From NCBI RefSeq assembly GCF_008017805.1, contig NZ_VRTT01000003.1, forward strand, positions 1 to 64,000: a stretch of DNA of 64,000 nucleotides, given 5' to 3'. This document shows positions 43,682 to 53,382 of the stretch, in pieces. Source of the DNA: Paenibacillus sp. N3.4 (GTDB lineage Bacteria > Bacillota > Bacilli > Paenibacillales > NBRC-103111). How positions within the stretch are numbered: position 1 is the first letter of the stretch; each line of letters starts with the position of its first letter. The translations under genes were made by a program, and so were the position numbers. The notes under the pieces are model-generated. The model ran no database searches. It saw only the letters and a program-made list of their open reading frames with translations, and had not been told where the DNA came from.

Positions 43682-44692
43682 ATGAAAAAGCAAACAATGA
43701 AACAAGCACTTTTACTTAGTTTAGCAGTAGCTACAGCGATTAGTCTCGCAGGTTGCGGCAAAAAAGAAACGGAGATCAGCTCACCGGCTAAGCTGGGCGG
43801 GGATTCAACCAAAGCACCGGTCACTTCAACCGCTCCATCATCAGCGAAAAAGACGGTGTATCCATTAAAAATAAAGGATGCAACAGGGAAAGAATTTACG
43901 TTCGATAAAGCGCCGGAGCGCATTGCATCTGTGTCTCCCGCTGAAACAGAAGCCCTGTTTGCGCTTGGCCTAGAGCCTAATATTGTAGGTGTGTCGGACT
44001 TTGATGATTATCCGGATGCAGTTAAAACCAAACCTAAGCTCGGCAGCATTACGAAACCTAATCAAGAAGCGCTGCTTGCTGCAAATGCAGGTGTCGTGTT
44101 CACTGGCGTTTCTATGAAAGTCGATACAGTGGAAAAATTACGTGCACTGAACATCAATCTTTTCAAGGTTGAGCCTAAAACATTGGATGATGCGATGAGT
44201 AATATTTTAACGTATGGTGTAATTACTGATCATCAGGAACAAGCTGAAAAAATAGTTGCCAAAATGAAAGCAGATCGCCAAAAGGTTGTCGATGCCGTTA
44301 AAGATGTGAAGCAAGAAAATAAGAAGAAGGTGTACATTGAATTTAGCGTAGGCTGGACAGTTGGCAGTGGCGAATTCATGGATGAGTTGATTAAGCTTTC
44401 CGGTGGGGTCAATGTGGCAGGAGATAAGCAAGGCTGGTATCAAATAAGCGAAGAAAAAGTTATTCAACAAAACCCTGATGTGATTCTCTTTGCTAAAGGG
44501 GTTGTCGATGATAAGACCAAGAAGACACTGGACGAAATTATACGTGGCCGCAGCGGGTGGGATGCTATTGATGCGGTGAAGAACAAGCAAGTGGTTGGTC
44601 TTGAGCAAAATATGCTGAGCCGTCCAGGGCCTAGATTAACCGATGGTCTCCTCGAAATGGCGAAAGGCATTTATCCCGAACTGGTGAAATAA
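43682..44692 (+). CDS. btuF: Cobalamin-binding ABC transporter lipoprotein BtuF
   Basis: The 336-residue lipoprotein has a lipobox SLAGCG (Cys near 25), a Ser/Thr/Pro/Lys linker and a periplasmic-binding-type III domain (RIASVSPAETEALFALG; VVFTGVSMKV; SGWDAIDAVKNKQV). It captures corrinoids outside the membrane. AAAGG lies before the ATG. It is the first gene after the B12 riboswitch and is followed directly by the permease (ATG one base after the stop). A siderophore role is less likely given the riboswitch. Confidence 0.88.
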   Translation: MKKQTMKQALLLSLAVATAISLAGCGKKETEISSPAKLGGDSTKAPVTSTAPSSAKKTVYPLKIKDATGKEFTFDKAPERIASVSPAETEALFALGLEPNIVGVSDFDDYPDAVKTKPKLGSITKPNQEALLAANAGVVFTGVSMKVDTVEKLRALNINLFKVEPKTLDDAMSNILTYGVITDHQEQAEKIVAKMKADRQKVVDAVKDVKQENKKKVYIEFSVGWTVGSGEFMDELIKLSGGVNVAGDKQGWYQISEEKVIQQNPDVILFAKGVVDDKTKKTLDEIIRGRSGWDAIDAVKNKQVVGLEQNMLSRPGPRLTDGLLEMAKGIYPELVK

Positions 44693-45730
44693 ATGAAAAG
44701 AAAATTGATGCTATGGGGAGGAGTAGGGGGTGTACTCCTTCTTCTTTCTATTCTGGCGAGTTTAGCCATGGGAACTGCAAACTTGCCTATAGGGCAAATC
44801 GCCAGTATTCTCGCGAAGCACATTCCTTGGGTAGGTAGTCATATTGATGTTAGCTGGCCGCAAAGTTCGGAGCAGATCATAAACAAAGTGCGATTTCCCC
44901 GTGTTTTGCTTGGTATTCTTGTAGGGGCATCTCTTTCAGTGGCGGGGGCAGCTTTTCAAGGTGTGCTGCGTAATCCACTAGCCGATCCTTATGCACTGGG
45001 GGTATCCTCAGGCGCATCAGTAGGCGCAGCTTTTTTGATATATTTTGGCCTCCGATTCGCATGGTTGGGTCAATGGTCCATTCCAGTAGTTGCATTTGGA
45101 ACCGGACTTATCTCGTTGTTTCTGGTTCTCAAGCTGGCGCAAATCGATGGGAAGCTGAGGATGGAGACGCTTATTTTATCTGGTGTAGTCATGCAGGCTT
45201 TTTTGGGCGCTATTGTATCCTTTATGGTTTCGATTTCCAAACAAGTCATTAATGAAATTATTTTTTGGCTCATGGGCAGCTTGGCGATGCGTGGTTGGTC
45301 CTATGCATTCATGATTTCCCCTTATTTAATCATTGGCTTTGTGGTGATCATCAGTTATGCGAGATCGCTCAATTTGCTGGCACTTGGAGAGAGACAGGCT
45401 GCTCATCTGGGCGTCCATGTGGAAAGAACGAAGCTTATCGTGCTGATTGTAGCGACTTTCATTACGGCCGCGGCCGTATCGGTAGCTGGTGTTATAGGCT
45501 TCGTTGGACTTATTGTGCCGCATTTGGTGCGTCTGTTAGTTGGTCCGGATTATCGGTTGATTGTACCATTGTCCGCGATCGGGGGAGGCATTTATGTGCT
45601 TTGGGCAGATACGATTGCGCGTACACTGCTTAGCCCAACGGAAATACCGCTAGGTGTGATTACGGCATTTATCGGAGCTCCATTTTTTGCTTATTTACTC
45701 CACAAAGATAAGAAAACGTTAAGAGGTTGA
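44693..45730 (+). CDS. btuC: Cobalamin ABC transporter permease BtuC
   Basis: The 345-residue FecCD-type permease has about 10 membrane helices, with RFPRVLLGILVGASLSVAGAAFQGVLRNPLADPYALG, GVSSGASVGAAF and the coupling helix near VGLIVPHLVRLLVGPDYR. It overlaps the start region of btuD and transports B12 with BtuF and BtuD. Confidence 0.9.
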   Translation: MKRKLMLWGGVGGVLLLLSILASLAMGTANLPIGQIASILAKHIPWVGSHIDVSWPQSSEQIINKVRFPRVLLGILVGASLSVAGAAFQGVLRNPLADPYALGVSSGASVGAAFLIYFGLRFAWLGQWSIPVVAFGTGLISLFLVLKLAQIDGKLRMETLILSGVVMQAFLGAIVSFMVSISKQVINEIIFWLMGSLAMRGWSYAFMISPYLIIGFVVIISYARSLNLLALGERQAAHLGVHVERTKLIVLIVATFITAAAVSVAGVIGFVGLIVPHLVRLLVGPDYRLIVPLSAIGGGIYVLWADTIARTLLSPTEIPLGVITAFIGAPFFAYLLHKDKKTLRG

Positions 45731-45735
45731 TTGCG

Positions 45736-46512
45736 ATGATAAAAGTAGCACGTGTCTCCCAATCTTTCAGGGAACAGCAAGTGCTGGAGGACATCACCTT
45801 TGAGGTTAAGCAGGGTGAGTTTTTGGGGATTATTGGACCCAATGGCAGCGGCAAATCGACGCTGCTTCGATTATTGTCTGGGATTGATCCATTAGATGCG
45901 GGCGAAGTTGTTCTTGATGGGAAGCAGGTAGCGTCTTACTCTAGGAAGGAACTGGCCAGGTGGCTGGCTGTCTTGCAGCAGGATGCTTTGCCGCCTGTAG
46001 GGTTCACGGTAAAAGAAGTGGTGGAAATGGGGCGTTATCCTTTCCAAAATTGGCTTGGTGAGGATTCGGTGGAAGCCGAAGGACTTATTGCTCGTATTGT
46101 GGAGAAATTGCACCTGGAGCCGATTATTAACCGAACCGTAGAAAGACTTAGCGGTGGTGAACGCCAACGTGTTGCTCTTGGTAAGGTGATGGCCCAGCAG
46201 CCGCGGCTGCTCATGTTAGATGAACCGACAACCTTTCTGGATATCGGTTATCAGGTTCAGATGATGGATTATATCAAGGAATGGCAGCAAGAATCGAATC
46301 TGACAGTCGTTGCCGTGCTGCACGATTTAAACTTAGCCGCCCAATATTGCACGCGAATTATGGTTGTGCATAACGGTAAACTTGCCGGAATCGGAACTCC
46401 GGAGGAAATGATTACCAATGAGTTAATTTCAGCTGTCTATGGCACGGAGCCTATCGTGCTCCAGCACCCTGTCAATCAAGCGCCGCAAATCTTGTTGCAA
46501 CCGGGCCATTAG
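45736..46512 (+). CDS. btuD: Cobalamin ABC transporter ATPase BtuD
   Basis: The 258-residue ATPase has Walker A GPNGSGKST, signature LSGGERQR, Walker B LLMLDEPTTFLD and the His switch VLHDLN. It powers B12 import. AGAGG lies 9 bases before the ATG at 45736. It completes btuFCD and is followed by cobT after 24 bases. Confidence 0.93.
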   Translation: MIKVARVSQSFREQQVLEDITFEVKQGEFLGIIGPNGSGKSTLLRLLSGIDPLDAGEVVLDGKQVASYSRKELARWLAVLQQDALPPVGFTVKEVVEMGRYPFQNWLGEDSVEAEGLIARIVEKLHLEPIINRTVERLSGGERQRVALGKVMAQQPRLLMLDEPTTFLDIGYQVQMMDYIKEWQQESNLTVVAVLHDLNLAAQYCTRIMVVHNGKLAGIGTPEEMITNELISAVYGTEPIVLQHPVNQAPQILLQPGH

Positions 46513-46536
46513 CCCCTATAACGGAGGAATCATATC

Positions 46537-47616
46537 GTGAAACATTTAAAACTTATCGTTGACAGTATCAAACCGCTTCATGAAGATTACGTGAACTTCG
46601 CTAGTGCGCACTTGGATCAGCTGACTAAACCCCCTGGAAGTCTGGGGAAATTGGAAGATATCGCTCGTCAAATGGCGGGAATAACAGGTGAAGTCATGCC
46701 TGCATTTGAGAAAAAAGCGGTAATTGTTATGGCGGGTGATCATGGTGTTTGCGAGGAAGGCATCAGTGCCTTTCCAGCAGAGGTAACCCCGCAAATGGTG
46801 CTTAACTTCCTCTATGGCGGCGCTGCGGTGAATGTGCTGGCAAAGCATGCCGGAGCCGAGGTTGTATGTGTGGATATGGGTGTCAATGCGGATCTTGATC
46901 ATCCTAACCTTGTTGCCCGCAAGGTGAGAAAAGGAACGCGCAACATGGCCCGTGAGGCGGCCATGACACCGGAAGAGGCGATCCAGGCGATACAAGCCGG
47001 AGTTGACATTGTGGATGAGTTAGCAGGTAAAGGGTATCGGCTTTTTGCAACGGGGGAAATGGGCATCGGCAACACGACAGCGAGCGCAGCTATATTGTGT
47101 GCGCTAACGGGACTAGGTGCGGACATCGCCGTTGGTCGGGGGACAGGAATAGACGATGCCAAATGGCTCCATAAGCAAACCGTGGTGAACAAGGCATTGG
47201 AAGTGAATAGCCTTCATGGCAAACAGGATGAAGGGATGAAGCTGAGCGCTGACTATGCGCTTGATGTATTAACGAAAGTTGGCGGATACGAGATCGCCGG
47301 ACTTGTTGGGGTGATTCTGGGCGCGGCGAAGAACCGCTGCCCGGTAGTCGTCGACGGCTTCATATCGTCGGCTGCTGCGCTTGTGGCGAGCCGATTAGCA
47401 CCGCTAAGCGCGTCGTACATGCTCGCCTCGCACTTATCCCATGAGCAGGGGCATAAGAAACTGCTCGAAGCCGTTGGCCTCGAAGCGATGCTGCAGATGG
47501 ATATGCGCCTGGGCGAAGGAACAGGCGCGGTGCTCTGTTTCAACTTGATCGACGCCGCAGGCAAGATCATGAAGGAAATGGCGACATTCGAAAGCGCAGG
47601 CGTGTCGCGAGAATAG
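46537..47616 (+). CDS. cobT: Nicotinate-nucleotide:dimethylbenzimidazole phosphoribosyltransferase CobT
   Basis: The 359-residue protein has the CobT motifs KPPGSLGKLEDIA, MAGDHGVCEEGISAFP, GEMGIGNTTASAA and the catalytic Glu in RLGEGTGA near the C terminus. It makes alpha-ribazole phosphate for the lower ligand of cobalamin. The start is a GTG with GGAGGAAT upstream. The 3' third is GC-rich, like other parts of this cluster. Confidence 0.95.
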   Translation: MKHLKLIVDSIKPLHEDYVNFASAHLDQLTKPPGSLGKLEDIARQMAGITGEVMPAFEKKAVIVMAGDHGVCEEGISAFPAEVTPQMVLNFLYGGAAVNVLAKHAGAEVVCVDMGVNADLDHPNLVARKVRKGTRNMAREAAMTPEEAIQAIQAGVDIVDELAGKGYRLFATGEMGIGNTTASAAILCALTGLGADIAVGRGTGIDDAKWLHKQTVVNKALEVNSLHGKQDEGMKLSADYALDVLTKVGGYEIAGLVGVILGAAKNRCPVVVDGFISSAAALVASRLAPLSASYMLASHLSHEQGHKKLLEAVGLEAMLQMDMRLGEGTGAVLCFNLIDAAGKIMKEMATFESAGVSRE

Positions 47617-47678
47617 AGAACGGCACGATGAACAGTGTAAGCTTACGTTAGGAAGCTGAGTTAGGGAGGAGTGGCGTC

Positions 47679-48245
47679 ATGGCGGTTTTGGTTACAGGCG
47701 GCGCGCGAAGCGGCAAAAGCTTATTTGCGGAGAAGCTGGCGATGCGCAGCAGCGAGATGGGCATTTATATCGCGACCTCCCACATCTATGATGAGGAAAT
47801 GAGGGAGCGGGTTGGTTTGCATCAGCAGCAGCGGCGCGAATCCGGGTATCCATGGGATACACGAGAAGAGCCCTATGCGCTGAAGGAGCTGCTGCTCCAG
47901 TTGCAGACGACGGGCATCAGTTCCGGGGCAGTCGTCATGGTCGATTGTTTGACCCTCTGGCTGACCAACTGGCTGCTGAAATATGAAGGAGAAGCTGATT
48001 GCACGGCCTTAGTGATGAAGCAAATAGATGAGCTTGCAGGTGCTGTTTCTTCCTACAAGGGCCACTTGATTCTGGTTACGAACGAGGTTGGCGATGGCAT
48101 CGTGCCGGAATACCCGCTCGGACGCAGCTTTCGAGACTTGGCAGGACGGATGAATCAGCGACTGGCTGCCGTATGCGAGCAAGTTTTTCTGGTTACCGTA
48201 GGCGTGCCGATTGAGTTAAAAAGCATGGCTTATCGGTTGGATTAA
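47679..48245 (+). CDS. cobU: Adenosylcobinamide kinase / guanylyltransferase CobU
   Basis: The 188-residue protein begins with the P-loop VTGGARSGKSLFAEKLA and has the guanylylation His region (ERVGLHQQQR) and TNEVGDGIVPEYPLGRSFRDLAGRMNQ. It activates cobinamide to GDP-cobinamide for CobS. AGGGAGGAG lies before the ATG. It is adjacent to cobT and cbiB. Confidence 0.94.
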   Translation: MAVLVTGGARSGKSLFAEKLAMRSSEMGIYIATSHIYDEEMRERVGLHQQQRRESGYPWDTREEPYALKELLLQLQTTGISSGAVVMVDCLTLWLTNWLLKYEGEADCTALVMKQIDELAGAVSSYKGHLILVTNEVGDGIVPEYPLGRSFRDLAGRMNQRLAAVCEQVFLVTVGVPIELKSMAYRLD

Positions 48246-48277
48246 AAAGCTATGGACAAAGCATGGAACGGTGATGA

Positions 48278-49300
48278 ATGATGTGGTTATATTCTTGGCA
48301 GGAGATCGTGATGATGACGGCTGCTGCGATTGTCGTGGATTGGATCGTAGGAGATCCGAAGTGGCCAACGCATCCGGTTATTCTTATAGGGCGCTGGATT
48401 CGCTGGCTGGAAGACAAGCTGCGTCCTAAAGAAAAAGGAGCAGCAGTCGGCGATTTACCTCATGCACGAACGGTTGAATCAGCTGAAAGGCTAAGAACGA
48501 AGGGCATATTTCTTACCGTATTCACCATAGCGGTTAGCTTTGGAGCGGTGCTCTTGCTTATTTTGGCTGCTCGCTCCATTCATGAATGGCTTGGTTATGT
48601 GGTCTCAACCTGGCTCATTTCAACAACGATAGCGATTAAGGGTTTAAAAGATGCGGCGTATCTGGTTTATAATCCGCTGCGCAGTGGTAATCTTCAAGAT
48701 GCGCGTAAATACACAGGCTACATCGTAGGCCGTGATACTGGTGAGCTCGGTGAGGAAGAACTGACGCGCGCGGTCGTTGAGACGGTGGCGGAGAATATCG
48801 TGGATGCGGTCATCTCGCCGCTCTTCTATGCGCTGCTCGGCGGAGCGCCGCTTGCTATGCTGTACCGGGCATCGAACACGCTGGATTCGATGGTAGGCTA
48901 CCGAAATGACCAATACCGTCATTTCGGGTGGGCGTCGGCGCGATGGGACGACGTCATGAACTGGATTCCGGCCCGGCTTACCGGCCTGCTGTTGATCCTT
49001 GTCGCCCTGCTGAAGCCGGGGCTCTCAGCCCAGCGAGCGGCGTCTGCAGTCCGCCGCTTCGCGCACTTGCACCCCAGCCCGAACAGCGGAATACCGGAGT
49101 CGGCGGTAGCCGGAGCACTCGGTATTGAGCTGGGCGGGCTGAATGTCTACGGCGGCGTCGAGAGCGAGCGCGCCCGCATGGGTTGGCCGCTGCGACCGCG
49201 GACGCAGCGGGATATTGTATACGCCGTAAGGATGCTCTACGGCGTCAGCTTTCTAGTCATGGGAGGATTGCTATGCGTACTGCTCGTCTTGTTTTACTAG
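48278..49300 (+). CDS. cbiB: Adenosylcobinamide-phosphate synthase CbiB (CobD)
   Basis: The product of about 340 residues has the signature VVDWIVGDPKWPTHPVILIGR (about 16-37), GYIVGRDTGELGEEELTRAVVETVAENIVDAVISPL and HPSPNSGIPESAVAGALGIELGG. It attaches aminopropanol to cobyric acid in the membrane. The end overlaps cobS. The middle and C-terminal coding region is noticeably GC-rich. Confidence 0.94.
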   Translation: MMWLYSWQEIVMMTAAAIVVDWIVGDPKWPTHPVILIGRWIRWLEDKLRPKEKGAAVGDLPHARTVESAERLRTKGIFLTVFTIAVSFGAVLLLILAARSIHEWLGYVVSTWLISTTIAIKGLKDAAYLVYNPLRSGNLQDARKYTGYIVGRDTGELGEEELTRAVVETVAENIVDAVISPLFYALLGGAPLAMLYRASNTLDSMVGYRNDQYRHFGWASARWDDVMNWIPARLTGLLLILVALLKPGLSAQRAASAVRRFAHLHPSPNSGIPESAVAGALGIELGGLNVYGGVESERARMGWPLRPRTQRDIVYAVRMLYGVSFLVMGGLLCVLLVLFY

Positions 49301-50106
49301 ATTGGCTGCGTGCCTGCATAGCCGCCTTTCAATTTCTAACGCGGCTGCCAATTCCGGTGCAAATCGCTTATACCGACCGTGTTTTCCAGCGCAGCGTCAG
49401 CTTTTATCCACTAGCCGGTTTTGTTATCGGTTTGCTCTTGGTTCTTGCTTGTCAAGGATTGAGCTTGATTCTTCCCCCCATGCCGGCAGCTATTGTGCTT
49501 TTGACGTTTTGGGTCGTTCTGACAGGCGGTCTTCATCTGGATGGCTTGATGGATACGGCTGACGGCATTCTTAGCCACAGGCCGCGAGAGCAGATGCTGG
49601 AAATTATGAAGGATAGCCGAGTAGGCGCCATGGGTGTTATTGTTTGCGTCCTGCATGTATTGCTCAAGTTTTCTCTGCTCTATACGATACTAGAGCGAGT
49701 CCAGATGGAAGGCTGGGAGGGAGCGAGCCTTCTGCTTACCGTCGTTCCCATCTGGAGTCGTTGGTTTATGGTTGCAGCTATTTGCGGTTGGCCCTATGCC
49801 CGGAAAGAGTCAGGATTAGGCAGTTTGTTTCGTGGCGTTACGAAATGGCATCTAGCTTTTTCCACGTTCTTAGCGTTGGTAACTACGATGCTCTTTACAT
49901 ATATGTGTGAACCAATCTCGACATCGCTCCATGTGTTCTCAATCTTTTCAGTTCCTATAGGCTTTGCCATCGTCACTTTTGTGATCGGTTGGGTTATAGC
50001 TATGTATATGAGCCGCAAGCTTGGCGGTTTAACGGGAGATACCTACGGCGCTTTGAATGAACTGCTTGAAGTGCTTTTATTATTGGGTCTCACGGCGATA
50101 TTGTAA
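49273..50106 (+). CDS. cobS: Cobalamin synthase CobS
   Basis: The 278-residue membrane protein has the CobS motifs FQFLTRLPIPV, GGLHLDGLMDTADGILSHRPREQMLEIMKDSRVGAMG (the first DxxxD metal site) and GGLTGDTYGALNE. It joins GDP-cobinamide and alpha-ribazole to give cobalamin. An ATG at 49273 with GGAGG upstream overlaps the cbiB end. Confidence 0.93.
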   Translation: MRTARLVLLDWLRACIAAFQFLTRLPIPVQIAYTDRVFQRSVSFYPLAGFVIGLLLVLACQGLSLILPPMPAAIVLLTFWVVLTGGLHLDGLMDTADGILSHRPREQMLEIMKDSRVGAMGVIVCVLHVLLKFSLLYTILERVQMEGWEGASLLLTVVPIWSRWFMVAAICGWPYARKESGLGSLFRGVTKWHLAFSTFLALVTTMLFTYMCEPISTSLHVFSIFSVPIGFAIVTFVIGWVIAMYMSRKLGGLTGDTYGALNELLEVLLLLGLTAIL

Positions 50107-50125
50107 ATTGAAAGGAGAGGGAAGT

Positions 50126-51223
50126 ATGCTGGAGCGTTACGGACATGGAGGTGATCTATGGACGGCGGAGGAAACATTTGGAAGGCCGAAGGAGCAATTT
50201 CTCGACTTTAGCTCCAATATGAATCCGTTAGGTCCCCCACCTGCTGTCAGGCACATTCTACATGATGATTGGCAGGACATTGTGAAATATCCGGACCCTG
50301 CCGTTCGTGAACTGACGAAGAAGCTAGCTCAGAAATATGATGTTCCTTTCGAAAGTATACTCGTGGGCAATGGTGCCGCTGAGTTGATCGATTTGGCAGC
50401 GCGCGTATTGAAATCAGATAGAACAGGATTAGCCAGACCTTCTTTTAGCGAGTATGAGGAAGCGATTTTGAAATCGGGCGGATCTCTTTATAACATTCCG
50501 CTTTATGCTAACTACGGTTTTGAAATCCAACAGCAAGACTTGGAAGCTGCGTGTTCGGCTGCAGATTTACTCTTTTTGGGGCATCCGAATAATCCGACAG
50601 GCAAGCTTCTTCCTCGCCACATCCTGGATATGCTTATTCAGTATGGACAAAGGGTCATTCTTGACGAGGCCTTTATGGATTTCGTTCCACAGGAGAAAGA
50701 TTACTCGTTGATCCAGTTGGCATCGGCCAGCCAACAGGTTGTGGTTATTCGTTCGATGACCAAATTTTTTGCCATACCGGGCATTCGTCTTGGTTTTATG
50801 GTCGCGCACCCAGATTTCATTAAGCAGATCAAGACACTACAAGTACAGTGGAGTGTTAACTATTTGGCTCAACGAATCGGAGCTGCGGTGCTAGACGACG
50901 AAGCTTTTGAGCAATCCAGCAGGGATTGGCTGGAGGCAGAAAAGCCATGGCTGACTGGGCAACTTAGAGAGTTAGGTTTGGAAGTTACCCCTAGTGATGT
51001 TAATTTTTTGCTATTTTCATTTCCTGACAATATGGGAATTACGGTCAAACAAGCTCAAACGCATATGGGACATCAAGGGATTTTGATTAGGGATGCCTCT
51101 TTGTTCAAAGGGCTCAATGATCGTTATTGTCGTGTTGCGATTCGACTTCGCGCTGACAATGAGCGTTTGGTTGAAGGGTTGCGCGAGATGCTGCAGAAGA
51201 ATCGAGGGCCGAAGAATGAGTAA
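50126..51223 (+). CDS. cobD: Threonine-phosphate decarboxylase CobD
   Basis: The 365-residue PLP enzyme begins LERYGHGGDLWTAEETFG and has FLDFSSNMNPLGPP, FLGHPNNPTGK and the PLP lysine in SMTKFFAIPGIRLGFM. It makes the (R)-1-aminopropan-2-ol phosphate used by CbiB. A histidinol-phosphate aminotransferase-like enzyme is the alternative, but the N-terminal GHGG and cob context favour CobD. GGAGAGGGAAG precedes the ATG. It overlaps cobQ by 8 bases. Confidence 0.92.
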   Translation: MLERYGHGGDLWTAEETFGRPKEQFLDFSSNMNPLGPPPAVRHILHDDWQDIVKYPDPAVRELTKKLAQKYDVPFESILVGNGAAELIDLAARVLKSDRTGLARPSFSEYEEAILKSGGSLYNIPLYANYGFEIQQQDLEAACSAADLLFLGHPNNPTGKLLPRHILDMLIQYGQRVILDEAFMDFVPQEKDYSLIQLASASQQVVVIRSMTKFFAIPGIRLGFMVAHPDFIKQIKTLQVQWSVNYLAQRIGAAVLDDEAFEQSSRDWLEAEKPWLTGQLRELGLEVTPSDVNFLLFSFPDNMGITVKQAQTHMGHQGILIRDASLFKGLNDRYCRVAIRLRADNERLVEGLREMLQKNRGPKNE

Positions 51224-52793
51224 AGAAACCAAGTTGGCGGCCACACTGATGGTTCAGGGCACAGCCTCGGATGTAGGGAAAAGTATTCTTACGGCCGCGA
51301 TTTGCCGCATTCTGTTTCAGGACGGTTGGCAAACTGCGCCGTTCAAGTCGCAAAATATGTCGCTCAATTCCTATGTCACTTACGATGGAAAAGAAATCGG
51401 CAGGGCTCAAGGTGTGCAAGCTGACGCTTGTCGAATATTGGCTACCACCGATATGAATCCTATTTTACTTAAACCTAAACAAGATATGGTAGCCCAGGTT
51501 GTCGTTCACGGAAAACCATACTCGGATCTGGATGCGAGGACGTACAGAGAGACCTATTTGCCTCAGGCTGAAGTGATCGTGAAGGACGCTCTGCATCGGC
51601 TGCGAAGCCAGTATGAAGTCGTCGTTTTGGAAGGCGCTGGCAGCCCTGCTGAGGTCAATTTGAAAGATCGGGATATCGTGAATATGCGGTTGGCCGGTTG
51701 GGCGGACGCGCCTGTGCTGCTTGTCGCAGATATTGATCGTGGTGGTGTGTTCGCTTCCATTGTCGGCACGTTGGAGATATTGACGCCAGAGGAAAGAGAG
51801 CGGGTTAAAGGTTTTATTATTAATAAGTTTCGCGGAGATGTCAGTCTATTAAAGCCAGGCCTGGATTGGTTGGAGGAAAGAACAGGTAAGCCAGTACTTG
51901 GCGTCATTCCGTACTTGCCCCAATTAGGTATTGAGGACGAGGACTCGGCGTCACTAGATTCTAAACGTGTACAACGCAGGCGTGAAGAGGCTTCACACGG
52001 AAAATCCGCAGATCAGTTAGATATTGCGGTTATCCGTCTTCCGCGTCTGTCCAACTTTACGGATTTCGATCCTTTGCAAGAAGAAAAGGACGTGCACTTC
52101 CGCTACATCACTCACCTCTCCGAATGGGGCAAGCCGGATGTTATTTTACTTCCGGGAAGCAAAAACACGATGGATGACCTTCGACACTTGAAGGAAACTG
52201 GTCTGGCTGAGCGGATTCAAGCTTTTGCTCAAACGGAGCATGGCTCAGTCGCAGGCATTTGCGCAGGGTATCAGATGCTTGGCATGAAGCTGCTGGATCC
52301 GGAAGGCTACGAATCGGATCATCCGGAGTTGGAAGGCTTAGGACTTTTGCCGACGGAAACGGTATTTACAGCGGAGAAGCGGACGATTTTAGTCCAAGGG
52401 AGCACAGCGCTTTTCGCCGGAGATGGTTCGGAGATCATCATCGATGGCTATGAAATTCATATGGGGCGCACGAGCTATCTACAAGATGTGGAAGTCCCAT
52501 TCTATTTACAGGCTTTTGAGACGAATCCTGCCAGCGGCGAACGTCATGGGGATGGGGCAACTGTGGATGAGGGACGTGTATGGGGAACTTATTTGCATGG
52601 AATTTTGCACAATGATGAATTTCGTCGGGCGTGGTTAAATCGCATTCGTGTGAATAAGGGATTGCTGCCTGTTGCGGATGGACTTCGTTACAAAGAACGG
52701 CGAGAGCAAGCTTTCGATAGGCTCGCAAATCATGTGCGAAGCCACTTGGATATGAGCCGTGTTTATGAGATGATGAAGGTAACTAAGTCTTGA
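51216..52793 (+). CDS. cobQ: Cobyric acid synthase CobQ (CbiP)
   Basis: The 525-residue amidotransferase has a DTBS-like ATP domain (LMVQGTASDVGKSILTAAICR; FKSQNMSLNSYVT; ADIDRGGVFASIVGT) and a GATase domain with nucleophile Cys in VAGICAGYQMLG and His in GTYLHGIL. It amidates adenosylcobyrinic acid diamide. The true start is an ATG at 51216 inside the end of cobD; a longer open frame upstream is not coding. Confidence 0.94.
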   Translation: MSKETKLAATLMVQGTASDVGKSILTAAICRILFQDGWQTAPFKSQNMSLNSYVTYDGKEIGRAQGVQADACRILATTDMNPILLKPKQDMVAQVVVHGKPYSDLDARTYRETYLPQAEVIVKDALHRLRSQYEVVVLEGAGSPAEVNLKDRDIVNMRLAGWADAPVLLVADIDRGGVFASIVGTLEILTPEERERVKGFIINKFRGDVSLLKPGLDWLEERTGKPVLGVIPYLPQLGIEDEDSASLDSKRVQRRREEASHGKSADQLDIAVIRLPRLSNFTDFDPLQEEKDVHFRYITHLSEWGKPDVILLPGSKNTMDDLRHLKETGLAERIQAFAQTEHGSVAGICAGYQMLGMKLLDPEGYESDHPELEGLGLLPTETVFTAEKRTILVQGSTALFAGDGSEIIIDGYEIHMGRTSYLQDVEVPFYLQAFETNPASGERHGDGATVDEGRVWGTYLHGILHNDEFRRAWLNRIRVNKGLLPVADGLRYKERREQAFDRLANHVRSHLDMSRVYEMMKVTKS

Positions 52794-52812
52794 TAGAGAG
52801 AGGACGATAATT

Positions 52813-53382
52813 GTGAAAATTTATACACGTACAGGCGATGCCGGTCAAACGGGCGTAATTGGTGGCAGGGTTGATAAGGATGATGATCGCGTTGAAGCCT
52901 ATGGCACAACGGATGAATTGAACTGCTTCGTAGGTCAAGCCATGAGCTTCATGTCGCCGGATAAATATCCTGACTTGCTTCAAGACATGCTGCAGGTGCA
53001 GCATGAACTGTTTGACTGCGGTTCGGATCTTGCGCTCTTGAAGCAAGAACTGCGTCCTTATAAAGTAACAGCCGAAATGGTCGAGGCGCTCGAAGGCTGG
53101 ATTGACAAATATGATGCCGAAACGCCAGATATTACGAGATTTATACTACCGGGGGGCAGCAGCGTTTCTTCGACGCTCCACATTTGTCGTACTGTATGCC
53201 GCCGGGCTGAACGCCGAGTGGTTACGCTGGCTCGTACGCAGGAAATTAATCCTGAAGTGCGCAGATACTTGAATCGACTTTCGGATTTATTTTTTACCAT
53301 AGCGCGTACAGCTAATTTCCGTGAGGGTGTTGCCGATGTAGAGTATGTCCGCAGTGCAGAGGTGTTCAGACGTAAATCATGA
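52813..53382 (+). CDS. cobA: PduO-type cob(I)alamin adenosyltransferase
   Basis: The 189-residue protein has the PduO family N terminus KIYTRTGDAGQTGVIGG, YGTTDELNCFVGQA and CRRAERRVVTLA. It transfers adenosine from ATP to reduced corrinoid. GAGAGAGGAC lies before the GTG start. Its stop overlaps the next gene by 4 bases, so the pseudouridine synthase is on the same message. Confidence 0.93.
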   Translation: MKIYTRTGDAGQTGVIGGRVDKDDDRVEAYGTTDELNCFVGQAMSFMSPDKYPDLLQDMLQVQHELFDCGSDLALLKQELRPYKVTAEMVEALEGWIDKYDAETPDITRFILPGGSSVSSTLHICRTVCRRAERRVVTLARTQEINPEVRRYLNRLSDLFFTIARTANFREGVADVEYVRSAEVFRRKS

